From JBDTMT01 sp033764095 (GTDB lineage Bacteria > Desulfobacterota > Binatia > HRBIN30 > CADEER01), in assembly GCA_033764095.1 (NCBI GenBank), contig JANRJF010000404.1, positions 1 through 11,539 on the forward strand: DNA of 11,539 bases, in the 5' to 3' direction. Below the pieces are notes generated by a model, which was given only the letters and a program-made list of their open reading frames with translations, was not told where the DNA came from and searched no databases. Below, piece after piece: positions 5,590 to 11,539 of this stretch. The position numbers and the translations under genes were made by a program. Numbering within the stretch: position 1 is the stretch's first letter; every line of letters begins with the position of its first letter.

Positions 5590-6414
5590 ATGAGCGACGC
5601 CACCGCCGATCTCGACGACGCAGTCCTGCTCGACGTGCAGGACCACGTCGCGTTCGTCACCCTGAACCGGCCCGAGCGGCTGAACGCGTGGAGCTGGGAG
5701 ATGGGCATGGCGCTCTTCCAGCGCTTCGAGCGCATCGCCGCCGACCCCGATGTGCGCGTCGTGCTGCTGCGCGGTGCGGGACGCGCGTTCTGTTCGGGCA
5801 TCGACCTCAAGCCCGATGTGCGCGACCGCATCTCCGGGCGCAGCCCGGCCGAGAAGGTGATGAGTTACTACCAGCGCTACCGCGGCTCGCACCGGCGCAC
5901 GCGCTTCATCGAGGGCATTGCGCAACCCATCATCGCGGCGATCCACGGCTACTGTCTCGGCGCCGGTTTCGAGATCGCCATGCTGTCGGACATCCGCCTC
6001 GCCGCCGAGGGGACGCAGTTCGCTTGCCCGGAGGTGAAGATCGGCGTCGCCATCGACTGCGGGCTCGACCTGCGCCTGGCGCAGGAGATCGGTCCGTCAT
6101 GGGCGAAGTGGCTGACCCTCACCGGCCGCCGCATCGATGCGGCGCGCGCGCTGCAGCTCGGCGTCGTGCAGGAGGTGTATCCGGCCGAGCAGCTGGTCGA
6201 GGCGGCGACGGCGCTGGCGCGCGAGATCGCCGCCAACGCGCCGCTGGCGGTGCAGGCGGTGAAGCGCACCGTCGACCGCCACGCCAACCGCGGGCTCGAC
6301 GAGGCGCTCGACTTCGAAGCGCTCAACGCCGCGGTGGGCTTCGTCTCCGACGACCTGGTCGAGGGCTTCGCCGCCGGGCGTGAAAAGCGCCCGACCCGTT
6401 TCGAGGGGAAATAG
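5590..6414 (+). CDS. Enoyl-CoA hydratase/isomerase (crotonase) family protein
   Basis: A 274-residue crotonase-fold enzyme. Strand and helix landmarks include VAFVTLNRPERLNAWS (19-34), the first oxyanion-hole segment GAGRAFCSGIDL (62-72), the second, GYCLGAGFEIAM (120-131), and CPEVKIG (146-152). Glu128 and Glu148 sit at the positions of the two catalytic glutamates of enoyl-CoA hydratase, so hydration of 2-enoyl-CoA to 3-hydroxyacyl-CoA is plausible. The following segment reads IDCGLDLRLAQEIG, not the common PGAGGTQRL, so the substrate may differ from ordinary fatty enoyl-CoAs. The ATG at 5590 is preceded by AGGG (5581-5584). It diverges from the SDR gene, and its stop lies 8 bp from that of the convergent NTF2-like gene. 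The family call is firm; hydratase versus isomerase or another crotonase activity is open. Confidence 0.9.
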   Translation: MSDATADLDDAVLLDVQDHVAFVTLNRPERLNAWSWEMGMALFQRFERIAADPDVRVVLLRGAGRAFCSGIDLKPDVRDRISGRSPAEKVMSYYQRYRGSHRRTRFIEGIAQPIIAAIHGYCLGAGFEIAMLSDIRLAAEGTQFACPEVKIGVAIDCGLDLRLAQEIGPSWAKWLTLTGRRIDAARALQLGVVQEVYPAEQLVEAATALAREIAANAPLAVQAVKRTVDRHANRGLDEALDFEALNAAVGFVSDDLVEGFAAGREKRPTRFEGK

Positions 6415-6422
6415 CCAGGATC

Positions 6423-6818
6423 TCAGCGCCAGAACTCGTCGACCGCGTAGAGATCCCAGACGAACTCCCAGAGCTCGACGGCGCGGCCGTCGCGCAGGCG
6501 GACGTGCAGGCAGGTCGGGTTGTCGAGGGTGCGGCCCTCGCGTGCGCCGTGGCCGCGGAAGAGGGCGATGGCGCGCGCGTCGTTGGCGACCACGTCGATG
6601 AGCTCGAGATGGAAGGATCCGCCGGTCAGCGACTGGACGCGCAGCAGGAACTGCAGGATGGCGTCGCGGCCGCGGTGCGACCCGGCCAGTTGGCCGTCGC
6701 GGCCGGGGAAGTGCCAGACCGCGTCCTCGGCGATGACGTCGACGACGGTCGCCAGGTCGGCGTTGCGAAAGGCGTCGAACAGCGCGCGCAGACGCGCCGC
6801 GTTGGGATGCTCGTGCAT
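6423..6818 (-). CDS. NTF2/SnoaL-like (ketosteroid-isomerase-fold) protein
   Basis: A 131-residue single-domain protein from the ATG at 6818. It has the cone-shaped NTF2-like fold pattern: an N-terminal helix pair (NAARLRALFDAFRNADLATVVDVI), the first strand with EDAVWHFPGR (31-40), GSHRGRDAILQFLLRV (47-61), then the strands LELIDVVANDARAIALFRGHG and LDNPTCLHVRLRDGRAVELWEF, ending DEFW. The length is normal for the family. Members range from isomerases and dehydratases to non-catalytic ligand binders, and no clear catalytic pair can be assigned. A longer start (up to 6881) would add an Arg/Pro-rich stretch unlike the family, so it was rejected. It is convergent with the crotonase gene (8 bp between stops) and lies downstream of the Rieske gene on the same strand, separated by about 194 bp. 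No operon is evident. Confidence 0.8.
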   Translation of the reverse strand: MHEHPNAARLRALFDAFRNADLATVVDVIAEDAVWHFPGRDGQLAGSHRGRDAILQFLLRVQSLTGGSFHLELIDVVANDARAIALFRGHGAREGRTLDNPTCLHVRLRDGRAVELWEFVWDLYAVDEFWR

Positions 6819-6936
6819 GGCGCCGATATGGCAGACCCGCCGGCGCCGGCGCCACGGCGCGGGCGGTCGCCTGCCTTTCACGTGCTGAGGATTTCACCAC
6901 GCCCACCACCGGGTAGGCGACCGCCTGCGAGCCGTA

Positions 6937-6982
6937 GGCACCAAGCTTCCGAGGTCTGCTTGGTGTCTTGGTGCCCTGGTGG
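6937..6982. repeat. Hairpin with CTTGGTGY period-8 tandem units
   Basis: CTTGGTGT (6959-6966) and CTTGGTGC (6967-6974) are followed by a diverged third unit (CCTGGTGG). GGCACCAAG at 6937-6945 is the exact reverse complement of CTTGGTGCC (6967-6975), forming a stem with a 21-nt loop. The element lies between the Rieske stop and the NTF2-like start, both on the minus strand, so it could act as a terminator or transcript-end structure for the Rieske mRNA. Confidence 0.7.
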
Positions 6983-7012
6983 TTGGCCCTTGCTCCTGTG
7001 CGCGCGGCGCCT

Positions 7013-8038
7013 TCAGCGCGTCGCGACGCTGCGCGCGGCGGGCTGCGCGTAGAACTGCGCGGCCCAGGTGCGGTACTTGCCGATCGGTCCGTCGCCGAGC
7101 GCCAGCGCCGGCGGGTGGACGTAGCGCTTGTGCTGCCAGATGTCGAAATCCTGCTGCGCGTCGTAGGCGAGCGCGACGAGCAGGCCGATGCCGACGGCGT
7201 TGGCGCGCAGGCGCGCCGGCAGCAGGCGCAGCAGCCGGTGCACGTCGTCGCGGCCGCTGCCGCTGGCGGCGAGGTAGAGCTGGATGCGCTCGCCGTCGAT
7301 CGGCGATGGCAGCACCCACAGGCGGGCGCGGATGTCGAAGCCGCGCACGGTGACCTCGACCATCGAGTAGCCGAGCCCGTGGATGCGCGTCTCGAACTGG
7401 AAGTCGAACTCCACCCAGCGGCCGATCAGCGGCATGGGGCGGAACGCCGCGTACGACGTGCTCAGGTAGGGGCCGTCGACGATGACGTCGCGCAGCATGC
7501 GCACGTCGCGATAGCCGTGCACGTGCGCGAAGTGGCCGAGGTCGACGCTGTTCTCGGTGGTCTCCTGCGGGTGGGCCTCGAGCTCGAAGCGGCGGAAGTA
7601 CGGGCGGCTCCAGTCGCGCGCGTCGACCGGCGGTACCTCCCAGGTGGGCGGGCGGCCGTCGACGTCGTGATACGCGAGCAGCATCTCGTTGACCTCGCGC
7701 ACCTCGACGCTGCGCGTCGAGGCATTCGGCGGCGGCTTGCTGTCGTAGCCGGTGGCGACGCAGCGGCCGCCGCCGTCGAAGCGGAAGCCGTGGAAGGGGC
7801 AGCGCAGCGTTTCGCCCTCGACGCGACCGCCGCGCCCGAGGTGGCCGCCGAGATGCGGGCAGTAGGCGTCGATGGCGCCGATCCGACCGGACGCGGTGCG
7901 GAACAGCACCAGCTCGCGGCCGCCCAGCCAGCGCGTCAGCACGCCGCCCGGCGGCAGCTCGCGCGCGAACGCCAGCACGTACCAGCCGCTCGGGTACGGA
8001 TCGAGCGAGCGGCGCGCCGCGGCAGGAACGGATTGCAC
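7013..8038 (-). CDS. Rieske [2Fe-2S] mononuclear-iron aromatic/steroid-type oxygenase, oxygenase component
   Basis: A 341-residue protein from the GTG at 8038. The Rieske cluster motif is C60-x-H62-x17-C80-x2-H83 (YCPHLGGH ... LRCPFHGF). The catalytic domain has the non-heme iron site ENSVDLGHFAHVHG: Asp166 is the likely electron-bridging residue, and His169 and His174 are iron ligands with the usual D-x2-H-x4-H spacing. Asp297 in QDFDIW is the probable third ligand. The QDxxIW ending and overall length resemble KshA-type 3-ketosteroid 9-alpha-hydroxylases and cholesterol-desaturase-like Rieske enzymes, so a polycyclic or steroid-like substrate is a reasonable guess only. A reductase and ferredoxin are needed for electrons, and neither is in the window. 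No ATG start exists; the GTG at 8125 would add about 29 residues read through G/C-homopolymer DNA and a repeat, so 8038 is preferred. The enzyme is probably cytosolic. Confidence 0.88.
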   Translation of the reverse strand: MQSVPAAARRSLDPYPSGWYVLAFARELPPGGVLTRWLGGRELVLFRTASGRIGAIDAYCPHLGGHLGRGGRVEGETLRCPFHGFRFDGGGRCVATGYDSKPPPNASTRSVEVREVNEMLLAYHDVDGRPPTWEVPPVDARDWSRPYFRRFELEAHPQETTENSVDLGHFAHVHGYRDVRMLRDVIVDGPYLSTSYAAFRPMPLIGRWVEFDFQFETRIHGLGYSMVEVTVRGFDIRARLWVLPSPIDGERIQLYLAASGSGRDDVHRLLRLLPARLRANAVGIGLLVALAYDAQQDFDIWQHKRYVHPPALALGDGPIGKYRTWAAQFYAQPAARSVATR

Positions 8039-8066
8039 GACGCCGCGATCTGAACCACTTCGCTCC

Positions 8067-8112
8067 GGGCAGGGCAAGGGGGTGCCGTCGGCGGGGGGAC
8101 CGGGGAGGGGGG
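8067..8112 (+). other. G-run cluster (possible G-quadruplex) upstream of the Rieske gene
   Basis: The + strand carries six runs of three to six G within 46 nt: 8067-8069, 8072-8074, 8078-8082, 8093-8098, 8102-8105 and 8107-8112. The last four are the longest. The tract lies just upstream of the preferred Rieske GTG, so the transcript leader would be C-rich and the template strand G-rich. Folding into a quadruplex is inference. Confidence 0.5.
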
Positions 8113-8122
8113 CGAAAGACTG

Positions 8123-8262
8123 CACCGCGGAGACGGCGAGACGCGGAGCGGACCGGCGCCAGCCTCGCCGCCGGGTGCAAACTCATCTACGGTGAAGACC
8201 CGTGCGCACGCGGCGCCTCCATATCGAGCCCGCGGTCTCTGCGCCTCCGCGTCTCCGCGGTG
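8123..8262. repeat. Inverted pair of CTCCGCGT-type period-8 doublets, divergent gap
   Basis: The right element CTCCGCGTCTCCGCGGTG (8245-8262) is a period-8 doublet, with a third weaker unit (TCTCTGCG) before it. The left element (8123-8148) is its reverse complement with one extra 8-nt unit inserted: CACCGCGGAGACG, then GCGAGACGCGGAG. The pair brackets the gap between the divergent Rieske and methyltransferase genes. No clear promoter was found in the roughly 100 bp between the arms. Confidence 0.8.
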
Positions 8263-8299
8263 AGATCTTTTGTTCGATCAGGGCTAACAGTCAGACGGC

Positions 8300-8929
8300 A
8301 TGACCTTGAACGCGGACGACCTCGACCGGCTGGCGCGGCGCACGCTGGCGCACTACGACGACAACGCCGACGGCTTCTGGCTGGGCACGCGCGACCACGA
8401 CGTGCGGCAGAACATCGACGCGCTGCTCGACGCGATCGAGGCGGAGCCGCCGTTCACCATCCTCGATTTCGGCTGCGGGCCGGGCCGCGATCTCGCCGCC
8501 TTGCGCGACCGCGGGCACGTCGCGATCGGGCTCGACGGCGCGCCGCGCTTCGCGGCGATGGCGCGCGCCCACAGCGGCTGCGAGGTGTGGACGCAGAGCT
8601 TCCTCGCCCTCGACCTGCCGCCGGCGCGCTTCGATGGCGTCTTCGCCAACGCCTCGCTGTTCCACGTTCCCAGCCAGGAGCTGCCGCGCGTGCTGGGCGA
8701 GCTGCGCGCGACGCTCAAGCCGCGCGGCGTGCTGTTCAGCTCCAACCCGCACGGGCCCGACCAGGAGGGCTGGAGCGCCAGCCGCTACGGCGCCTACCAC
8801 CACCCCGACACCTGGCGTCGCTACTGCACCGCGGCCGGCTTCACCGAGGTCGCGCACTACTTCCGCCCGGCCGGCCTGCCGCGCGCCCAGCAGCCGTGGT
8901 TCGCCAGTGTCTGGCGGGTGGTCGAATGA
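8300..8929 (+). CDS. Class I SAM-dependent methyltransferase
   Basis: A 209-residue protein with a complete Rossmann-type methyltransferase core. Motif I is ILDFGCGPGRDLAAL (54-68). The acidic residue at the end of strand 2 is Asp79 (GLDGAP). FDGVFANASLFHVP (111-124) corresponds to strand 4 and the substrate-facing loop, and LKPRGVLFSSNP (139-150) to strand 5. These features place it in the methyltransf_11/25-like group that acts on small molecules, but the acceptor cannot be read. The ATG at 8300 follows a repeat-bearing gap, with no strong Shine-Dalgarno. It diverges from the Rieske gene and converges with the amidohydrolase. A TGA at 8927 ends it. The family call is firm; the substrate is unknown. 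Confidence 0.88.
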   Translation: MTLNADDLDRLARRTLAHYDDNADGFWLGTRDHDVRQNIDALLDAIEAEPPFTILDFGCGPGRDLAALRDRGHVAIGLDGAPRFAAMARAHSGCEVWTQSFLALDLPPARFDGVFANASLFHVPSQELPRVLGELRATLKPRGVLFSSNPHGPDQEGWSASRYGAYHHPDTWRRYCTAAGFTEVAHYFRPAGLPRAQQPWFASVWRVVE

Positions 8930-8938
8930 GTGACGGGA

Positions 8939-8994
8939 CGGGCTCGGGCTCGGCCGCGAGGGATTCGGACCCATCGAGCCCGCGCCCGAGCCCG
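8939..8994. repeat. GC-rich inverted repeat of period-6 CGGGCT units; possible bidirectional terminator
   Basis: CGGGCTCGGGCTCGG (8939-8953) is a period-6 doublet. Its inverted partner at 8975-8994 contains CGAGCCCG and CCCGAGCCCG. A strong GC stem with a loop of about 22 nt is possible. The site lies in the 81-bp gap between the convergent methyltransferase and amidohydrolase stops, where a bidirectional terminator would be expected, but there is no T-run on either side. Confidence 0.65.
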
Positions 8995-9010
8995 CAGTAC
9001 TCCGGGCCGC

Positions 9011-10696
9011 TCAGCACCCGCGCAGCACCTGCCCGGGCAGCGCGCCGGTGTGCACTCCGTTCTCCAGCAGCACGGTGCCGTTGACGATCACGGCGGCGTA
9101 GCCCTCGGCGTCGACGACGTAGCGCTCGCTGCTGGCGGGGAAGTCGCGCGTCAGGCGGGCGTGGCCGGCGCGCAGGCCGGCGCGGTCGATGAGCAGTAGG
9201 TCGGCCCAGGCGCCCTCGCGGACGAAGCCGCGGTCGGCGAGCGCGTGCACGGTGGCGGGCATGCCGCTCAGGCGCCAGATCGCCTGCTCGAAGCTGAGCG
9301 GGTCGGGCACCCAGTCGGTGAGCAGACGGGTGGTGTAGTCGGCGCCGACGAACGAGGCGAGGTGCGCGCCGCCGTCGCTCGAGCCGGCCATGACGATCGG
9401 CTCGCCGAGGCCGGCGCGCACGACGTGTTGGATGAACTGCACCGCCATCTCGCTGAGCCGCGTCTGCCACTGCGTCTCGAGGTCCTCGGCGAGCGAGCAG
9501 TCGAGGAAGGCGTCGAGCGGCGTGACGCCGCGCGCCGCGGCGAGCTCGACCACCGTCCGGCCGATCCAGTCGGCGTGCGCCGCGTCGCGCGTCGCCTCCA
9601 CTTCCAGCACGTCCCAGCCGAAGGCGGAGAGACGGCCGGGGGCGTCGAACTCGGCGGCGAGCTGGGCGCGCACCGCCGGGTCGCGCAGCCGCCGCGAGCG
9701 TTCCGGCTCGGCGAGGGTCAGCGCCGCGCGCCAGGTCGGCAGCTCGTCGAACAGGAAGGTGTCGGCGAGCTTCAGGTGCGCGCCGAGCTCGTTGGTGGTG
9801 CACTGCGGGTGCAGGCGCACGCCCTGCGCGGCGGCCTCGCGGGCGAACGACAGCGTCTGGTCCCAGCTCATCGGGTTGTCGGGCGTCGGCAGCAGCACGT
9901 TGAGCTCGATCGGCCGGCCGGCGGCGCGGTACATGTCGAGGATCATCTGCCGGTCGGCCGCGTCGTAGCCGGCGCCGATGCTGCGCGGAATGATCTCCAG
10001 GGCGCCGCGCTCGAACTCGGCGAGCACCCCGCTGAGCGCGACGATCTCCTCGCGCGCGGCGTGGTTGGACGGCACCTCGCGGCCGTCCTCGCCGACGTGG
10101 ATGTCGAGTTGCGAGGTGGAGAAGCCGATCGCGCCCTCGCGCATCGCGGCGCGCACCAGGTCCTGCATGGCGGCGATCTCGGCGGCGGTGGCGCGGCGCG
10201 TCGAGGCGTCGTCGCCCATCACGTAGCGGCGCACCGCGCTGTGGCCGACGTAGCTGCCGACGTTGACGCCGAGCCGGCCGTCGAAGCGCCGCCAGTAGTC
10301 GGCGAAGCTGCCGCCGCGGAAGCGCAGCCCCTCGCGCAGCGCGGCGCGCGACATGCCCTCGACGCGGCTCAGCATGCCGGCCAGCCAGTCGACGTCGGCG
10401 GCGTGCGCCGGCGCCAGCGTGAAGCCGCAGTTGCCGGCCAGCACGGTCGTCGCGCCGTGCCACGACGACGGCGTCGCCAGCGGGTCCCAGTCGAGCTGCA
10501 CGTCGTAGTGCGTGTGCACGTCGATGAAGCCCGGCGTCACCGTCAGGCCGGCGGCGTCGATGACGCGCGTCGCGCCGGCGTCGATGCGCCCGATCTTGAC
10601 GATGCGCCCGGCGCGCACGCCGACGTCGGCGGCGTAGCCGGGCAGGCCGGTGCCGTCGACCACCTGTCCACCGCGAATGATCAGATCGAGCTGCAT
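9011..10696 (-). CDS. Amidohydrolase, N-acyl-D-amino-acid deacylase (D-aminoacylase) family
   Basis: A 561-residue metal-dependent hydrolase from the ATG at 10696, which begins directly with the typical QLDLIIRGGQVVDGTG. The amidohydrolase barrel opens with TPGFIDVHTHYD (54-65; metal ligands H61 and H63). Cys90 in AGNCGF lies 27 residues after H63, the same spacing as the zinc-binding cysteine of D-aminoacylases. GHSAVR (151-156), LHPQCTTN (295-302) and SSDGGAHL (439-446, with the catalytic-site Asp441) follow. The second small beta domain closes with GAWADLLLID (495-504) and AAVIVNGTVLLENG (534-547). Members hydrolyse N-acyl-D-amino acids or related cyclic amides and imides; the substrate here is not known. 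It is longer than classical D-aminoacylases (about 480-500), matching a subgroup often annotated only as amidohydrolase. A longer frame to 10897 crosses a repeat and was rejected. The enzyme is probably cytosolic. Confidence 0.9.
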   Translation of the reverse strand: MQLDLIIRGGQVVDGTGLPGYAADVGVRAGRIVKIGRIDAGATRVIDAAGLTVTPGFIDVHTHYDVQLDWDPLATPSSWHGATTVLAGNCGFTLAPAHAADVDWLAGMLSRVEGMSRAALREGLRFRGGSFADYWRRFDGRLGVNVGSYVGHSAVRRYVMGDDASTRRATAAEIAAMQDLVRAAMREGAIGFSTSQLDIHVGEDGREVPSNHAAREEIVALSGVLAEFERGALEIIPRSIGAGYDAADRQMILDMYRAAGRPIELNVLLPTPDNPMSWDQTLSFAREAAAQGVRLHPQCTTNELGAHLKLADTFLFDELPTWRAALTLAEPERSRRLRDPAVRAQLAAEFDAPGRLSAFGWDVLEVEATRDAAHADWIGRTVVELAAARGVTPLDAFLDCSLAEDLETQWQTRLSEMAVQFIQHVVRAGLGEPIVMAGSSDGGAHLASFVGADYTTRLLTDWVPDPLSFEQAIWRLSGMPATVHALADRGFVREGAWADLLLIDRAGLRAGHARLTRDFPASSERYVVDAEGYAAVIVNGTVLLENGVHTGALPGQVLRGC

Positions 10697-10698
10697 GC

Positions 10699-10772
10699 GC
10701 GCCCCCCCGGGAAAAGAGTGGCCACAGATGTACACAGATGCGGGCGGATCACCACGATCTGTCGGGGGGCGC
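10699..10772. repeat. Imperfect palindrome with CACAGATGTA period-10 doublet
   Basis: CACAGATGTA (10723-10732) is followed by CACAGATG (10733-10740). Partial inverted counterparts lie at 10756-10762 (GATCTGT). An outer pair is formed by GCGCCCCCCC (10699-10708) and GGGGGGCGC (10764-10772). The element occupies the divergent gap between the amidohydrolase and ferritin-like genes, next to the amidohydrolase start. Confidence 0.6.
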
Positions 10773-10876
10773 CGCGGCCGCCCGCGCGTGCGGCAGCACC
10801 GCCGGACATCCAGTCGTCGAAACGCGGCGTAGGTCGAGGTGAGCGCGGGGGTTGACGAATCGAGGCGCCGCGACGC

Positions 10877-10882
10877 AGGAGG
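10877..10882 (+). promoter_or_regulatory. Strong Shine-Dalgarno AGGAGG
   Basis: AGGAGG lies 5 nt before the ATG at 10888 and is the best ribosome binding site in the window. It settles the start of the ferritin-like gene against the upstream in-frame start at 10852 and suggests high expression. Confidence 0.85.
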
Positions 10883-10887
10883 ATCCC

Positions 10888-11364
10888 ATGGACGCACATC
10901 CCGACTTCTTTGCCGCCGTCGGAGCGCTGGCGGCGATCGAACAGCTCGACGTCGACGCGCTGCGGCTGCTGTACCGCGTCGAGTGCTCGGGCGAGAGCTT
11001 CTACAACCTGCTCGCCGACCGCATCGGCGAGCCGCGGGCCGCCGAGTTGCTGCGCCGCAACGGGCGCGAGGAGCGCGGCCACGCCGAGCGCGTGCGCCGC
11101 GTGCTCGGCCTCAAGCTCGGCCATCCGTATGAGCCGACCGCCGAGGACCAGGCGCCGTACGCCCTGACGCTGCCGCAGACGATTTCAGCCGAGCTGCTGC
11201 CGCTCATCGTGCAGGGCGAGCTCGACGGCGATGCCGGCTATCAGCGCTGGGCCGACCGCGAGCCCGACCCCGAGGCGCAGCGCCTGCTGCGCCTCAACGG
11301 CCGCGAGGAGACGACGCACGGTGAGCGCGTGCAGAAGGTCATCGCCATCCTCAGCGGGGCGTAG
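10888..11364 (+). CDS. Ferritin-like / rubrerythrin-type diiron protein
   Basis: A 158-residue all-helical protein. It carries two copies of a carboxylate-bridged diiron pattern: a helix with Glu (VECSGESFY, E32/E36) followed by REERGHAER (E62-x2-H65), then QGELDGDAGY (E111) followed by REETTHGER (E141-x2-H144). This is the E...ExxH...E...ExxH arrangement of ferritin-like and rubrerythrin proteins. The halves are recognisably related (LLRRNGREERGHAERVRRV against LLRLNGREETTHGERVQKV). There is no C-terminal rubredoxin domain with paired CxxC motifs, so electron transfer as in classical rubrerythrin would need a partner. Likely roles are peroxide reduction or iron handling in the cytosol. The start is fixed by AGGAGG at 10877. 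It stands alone: the amidohydrolase diverges upstream and a minus-strand gene ends 3 bp downstream. Confidence 0.85.
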   Translation: MDAHPDFFAAVGALAAIEQLDVDALRLLYRVECSGESFYNLLADRIGEPRAAELLRRNGREERGHAERVRRVLGLKLGHPYEPTAEDQAPYALTLPQTISAELLPLIVQGELDGDAGYQRWADREPDPEAQRLLRLNGREETTHGERVQKVIAILSGA

Positions 11365-11367
11365 GCG

Positions 11368-11538
11368 TCAGCGCGGCGGCGGCGATGCGGCGCTGCCGAG
11401 CGTGCGGCGCAGTTGCTGGGCCGGCGTGGTGCATGTGCCGGTGCCGAGCTCGCCGTCGACCACGACCAGCATCTCACCGCTGGCGTCGTCGATGGTCAGT
11501 CCTTCCGAGAACGGTGGCAGCGGGTCGACCGAGGTGAC
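11368..11538 (-). CDS. C-terminal end of an unidentified protein (truncated by window edge)
   Basis: The minus strand is open from the right edge to a TGA at 11368-11370, giving 56 residues: VTSVDPLPPFSEGLTIDD, then ASGEMLVVVDGELGTG, then TCTTPAQQLRRTLGS and a Pro-rich end. Codon use matches the surrounding genes, and a convergent layout with the ferritin-like gene (3 bp between stops) is natural. The alternating strand-like segment resembles the C terminus of a beta-rich or secreted protein, but no family is recognised. Confidence 0.5.
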   Translation of the reverse strand, partial: VTSVDPLPPFSEGLTIDDASGEMLVVVDGELGTGTCTTPAQQLRRTLGSAASPPPR

Positions 11539-11539
11539 C

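Noticed and set aside
6968..8053. 361-residue plus-strand frame opposite the Rieske gene
   Set aside because: The opposite strand carries an exact Rieske motif and an iron-site motif; this frame has neither domain nor plausible composition.
8930..9010. Small gene starting near the ATGA at the methyltransferase stop
   Set aside because: The sequence is a GC-rich inverted repeat with no coding character before the convergent amidohydrolase stop.
9245..10855. 536-residue open frame on the plus strand opposite the amidohydrolase
   Set aside because: It is antisense to a gene with clear metal-binding motifs; the Arg/Ala/Gly/His-rich translation has no recognisable domain.
10697..10897. 67-residue N-terminal extension of the amidohydrolase
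   Set aside because: It reads through a C-run and a repeat, is Arg/Pro-rich, and precedes the canonical start of the family (QLDLIIRGG).

Overview
This is a GC-rich stretch (roughly 70% by eye) with almost wholly G/C third codon positions. It comes from a bacterial chromosome that cannot be placed firmly from sequence alone. The mix of accessory beta-oxidation enzymes, a Rieske oxygenase, an N-acyl-D-amino-acid-deacylase-type amidohydrolase and short repeats in most gaps would suit an uncultured deltaproteobacterial, Binatota-like or similar high-GC soil lineage. That placement is inference.

Left part (1-4319, all + strand): a type I restriction-modification locus with an unusual layout. It holds the C-terminal part of the specificity subunit HsdS, then a two-gene unit made of a winged-helix protein and a nucleotidyltransferase, then a VapB antitoxin with an internally deleted VapC, then a complete HsdM methyltransferase. 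No HsdR is visible; it could lie left of the window. The winged-helix/nucleotidyltransferase pair looks like a toxin-antitoxin module: the genes overlap by 4 bp (ATGA), and two near-identical 24-bp palindromes 85 bp apart precede the first gene. This pair is the best candidate for an under-described system in the window.

Middle and right part (4510-11364): catabolic or housekeeping genes on both strands. They are a 2,4-dienoyl-CoA-reductase-like SDR (-), an enoyl-CoA hydratase/isomerase (+), an NTF2/SnoaL-like protein (-), a Rieske mononuclear-iron oxygenase (-), a class I SAM methyltransferase (+), an amidohydrolase (-) and a rubrerythrin/ferritin-like protein (+). The C-terminal end of an unidentified minus-strand gene runs off the right edge. 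The SDR and the enoyl-CoA hydratase diverge from one gap and probably both act on acyl-CoA esters. The Rieske enzyme could feed oxidised substrates into such a pathway, but nothing in the sequence proves a link.

Intergenic DNA: outside the restriction locus, every gap longer than about 75 bp carries a different short-period (6-10 bp) tandem doublet, usually with an inverted partner in the same gap. No stretch over 300 bp lacks a gene. No tRNA, rRNA, CRISPR array or insertion sequence was seen.
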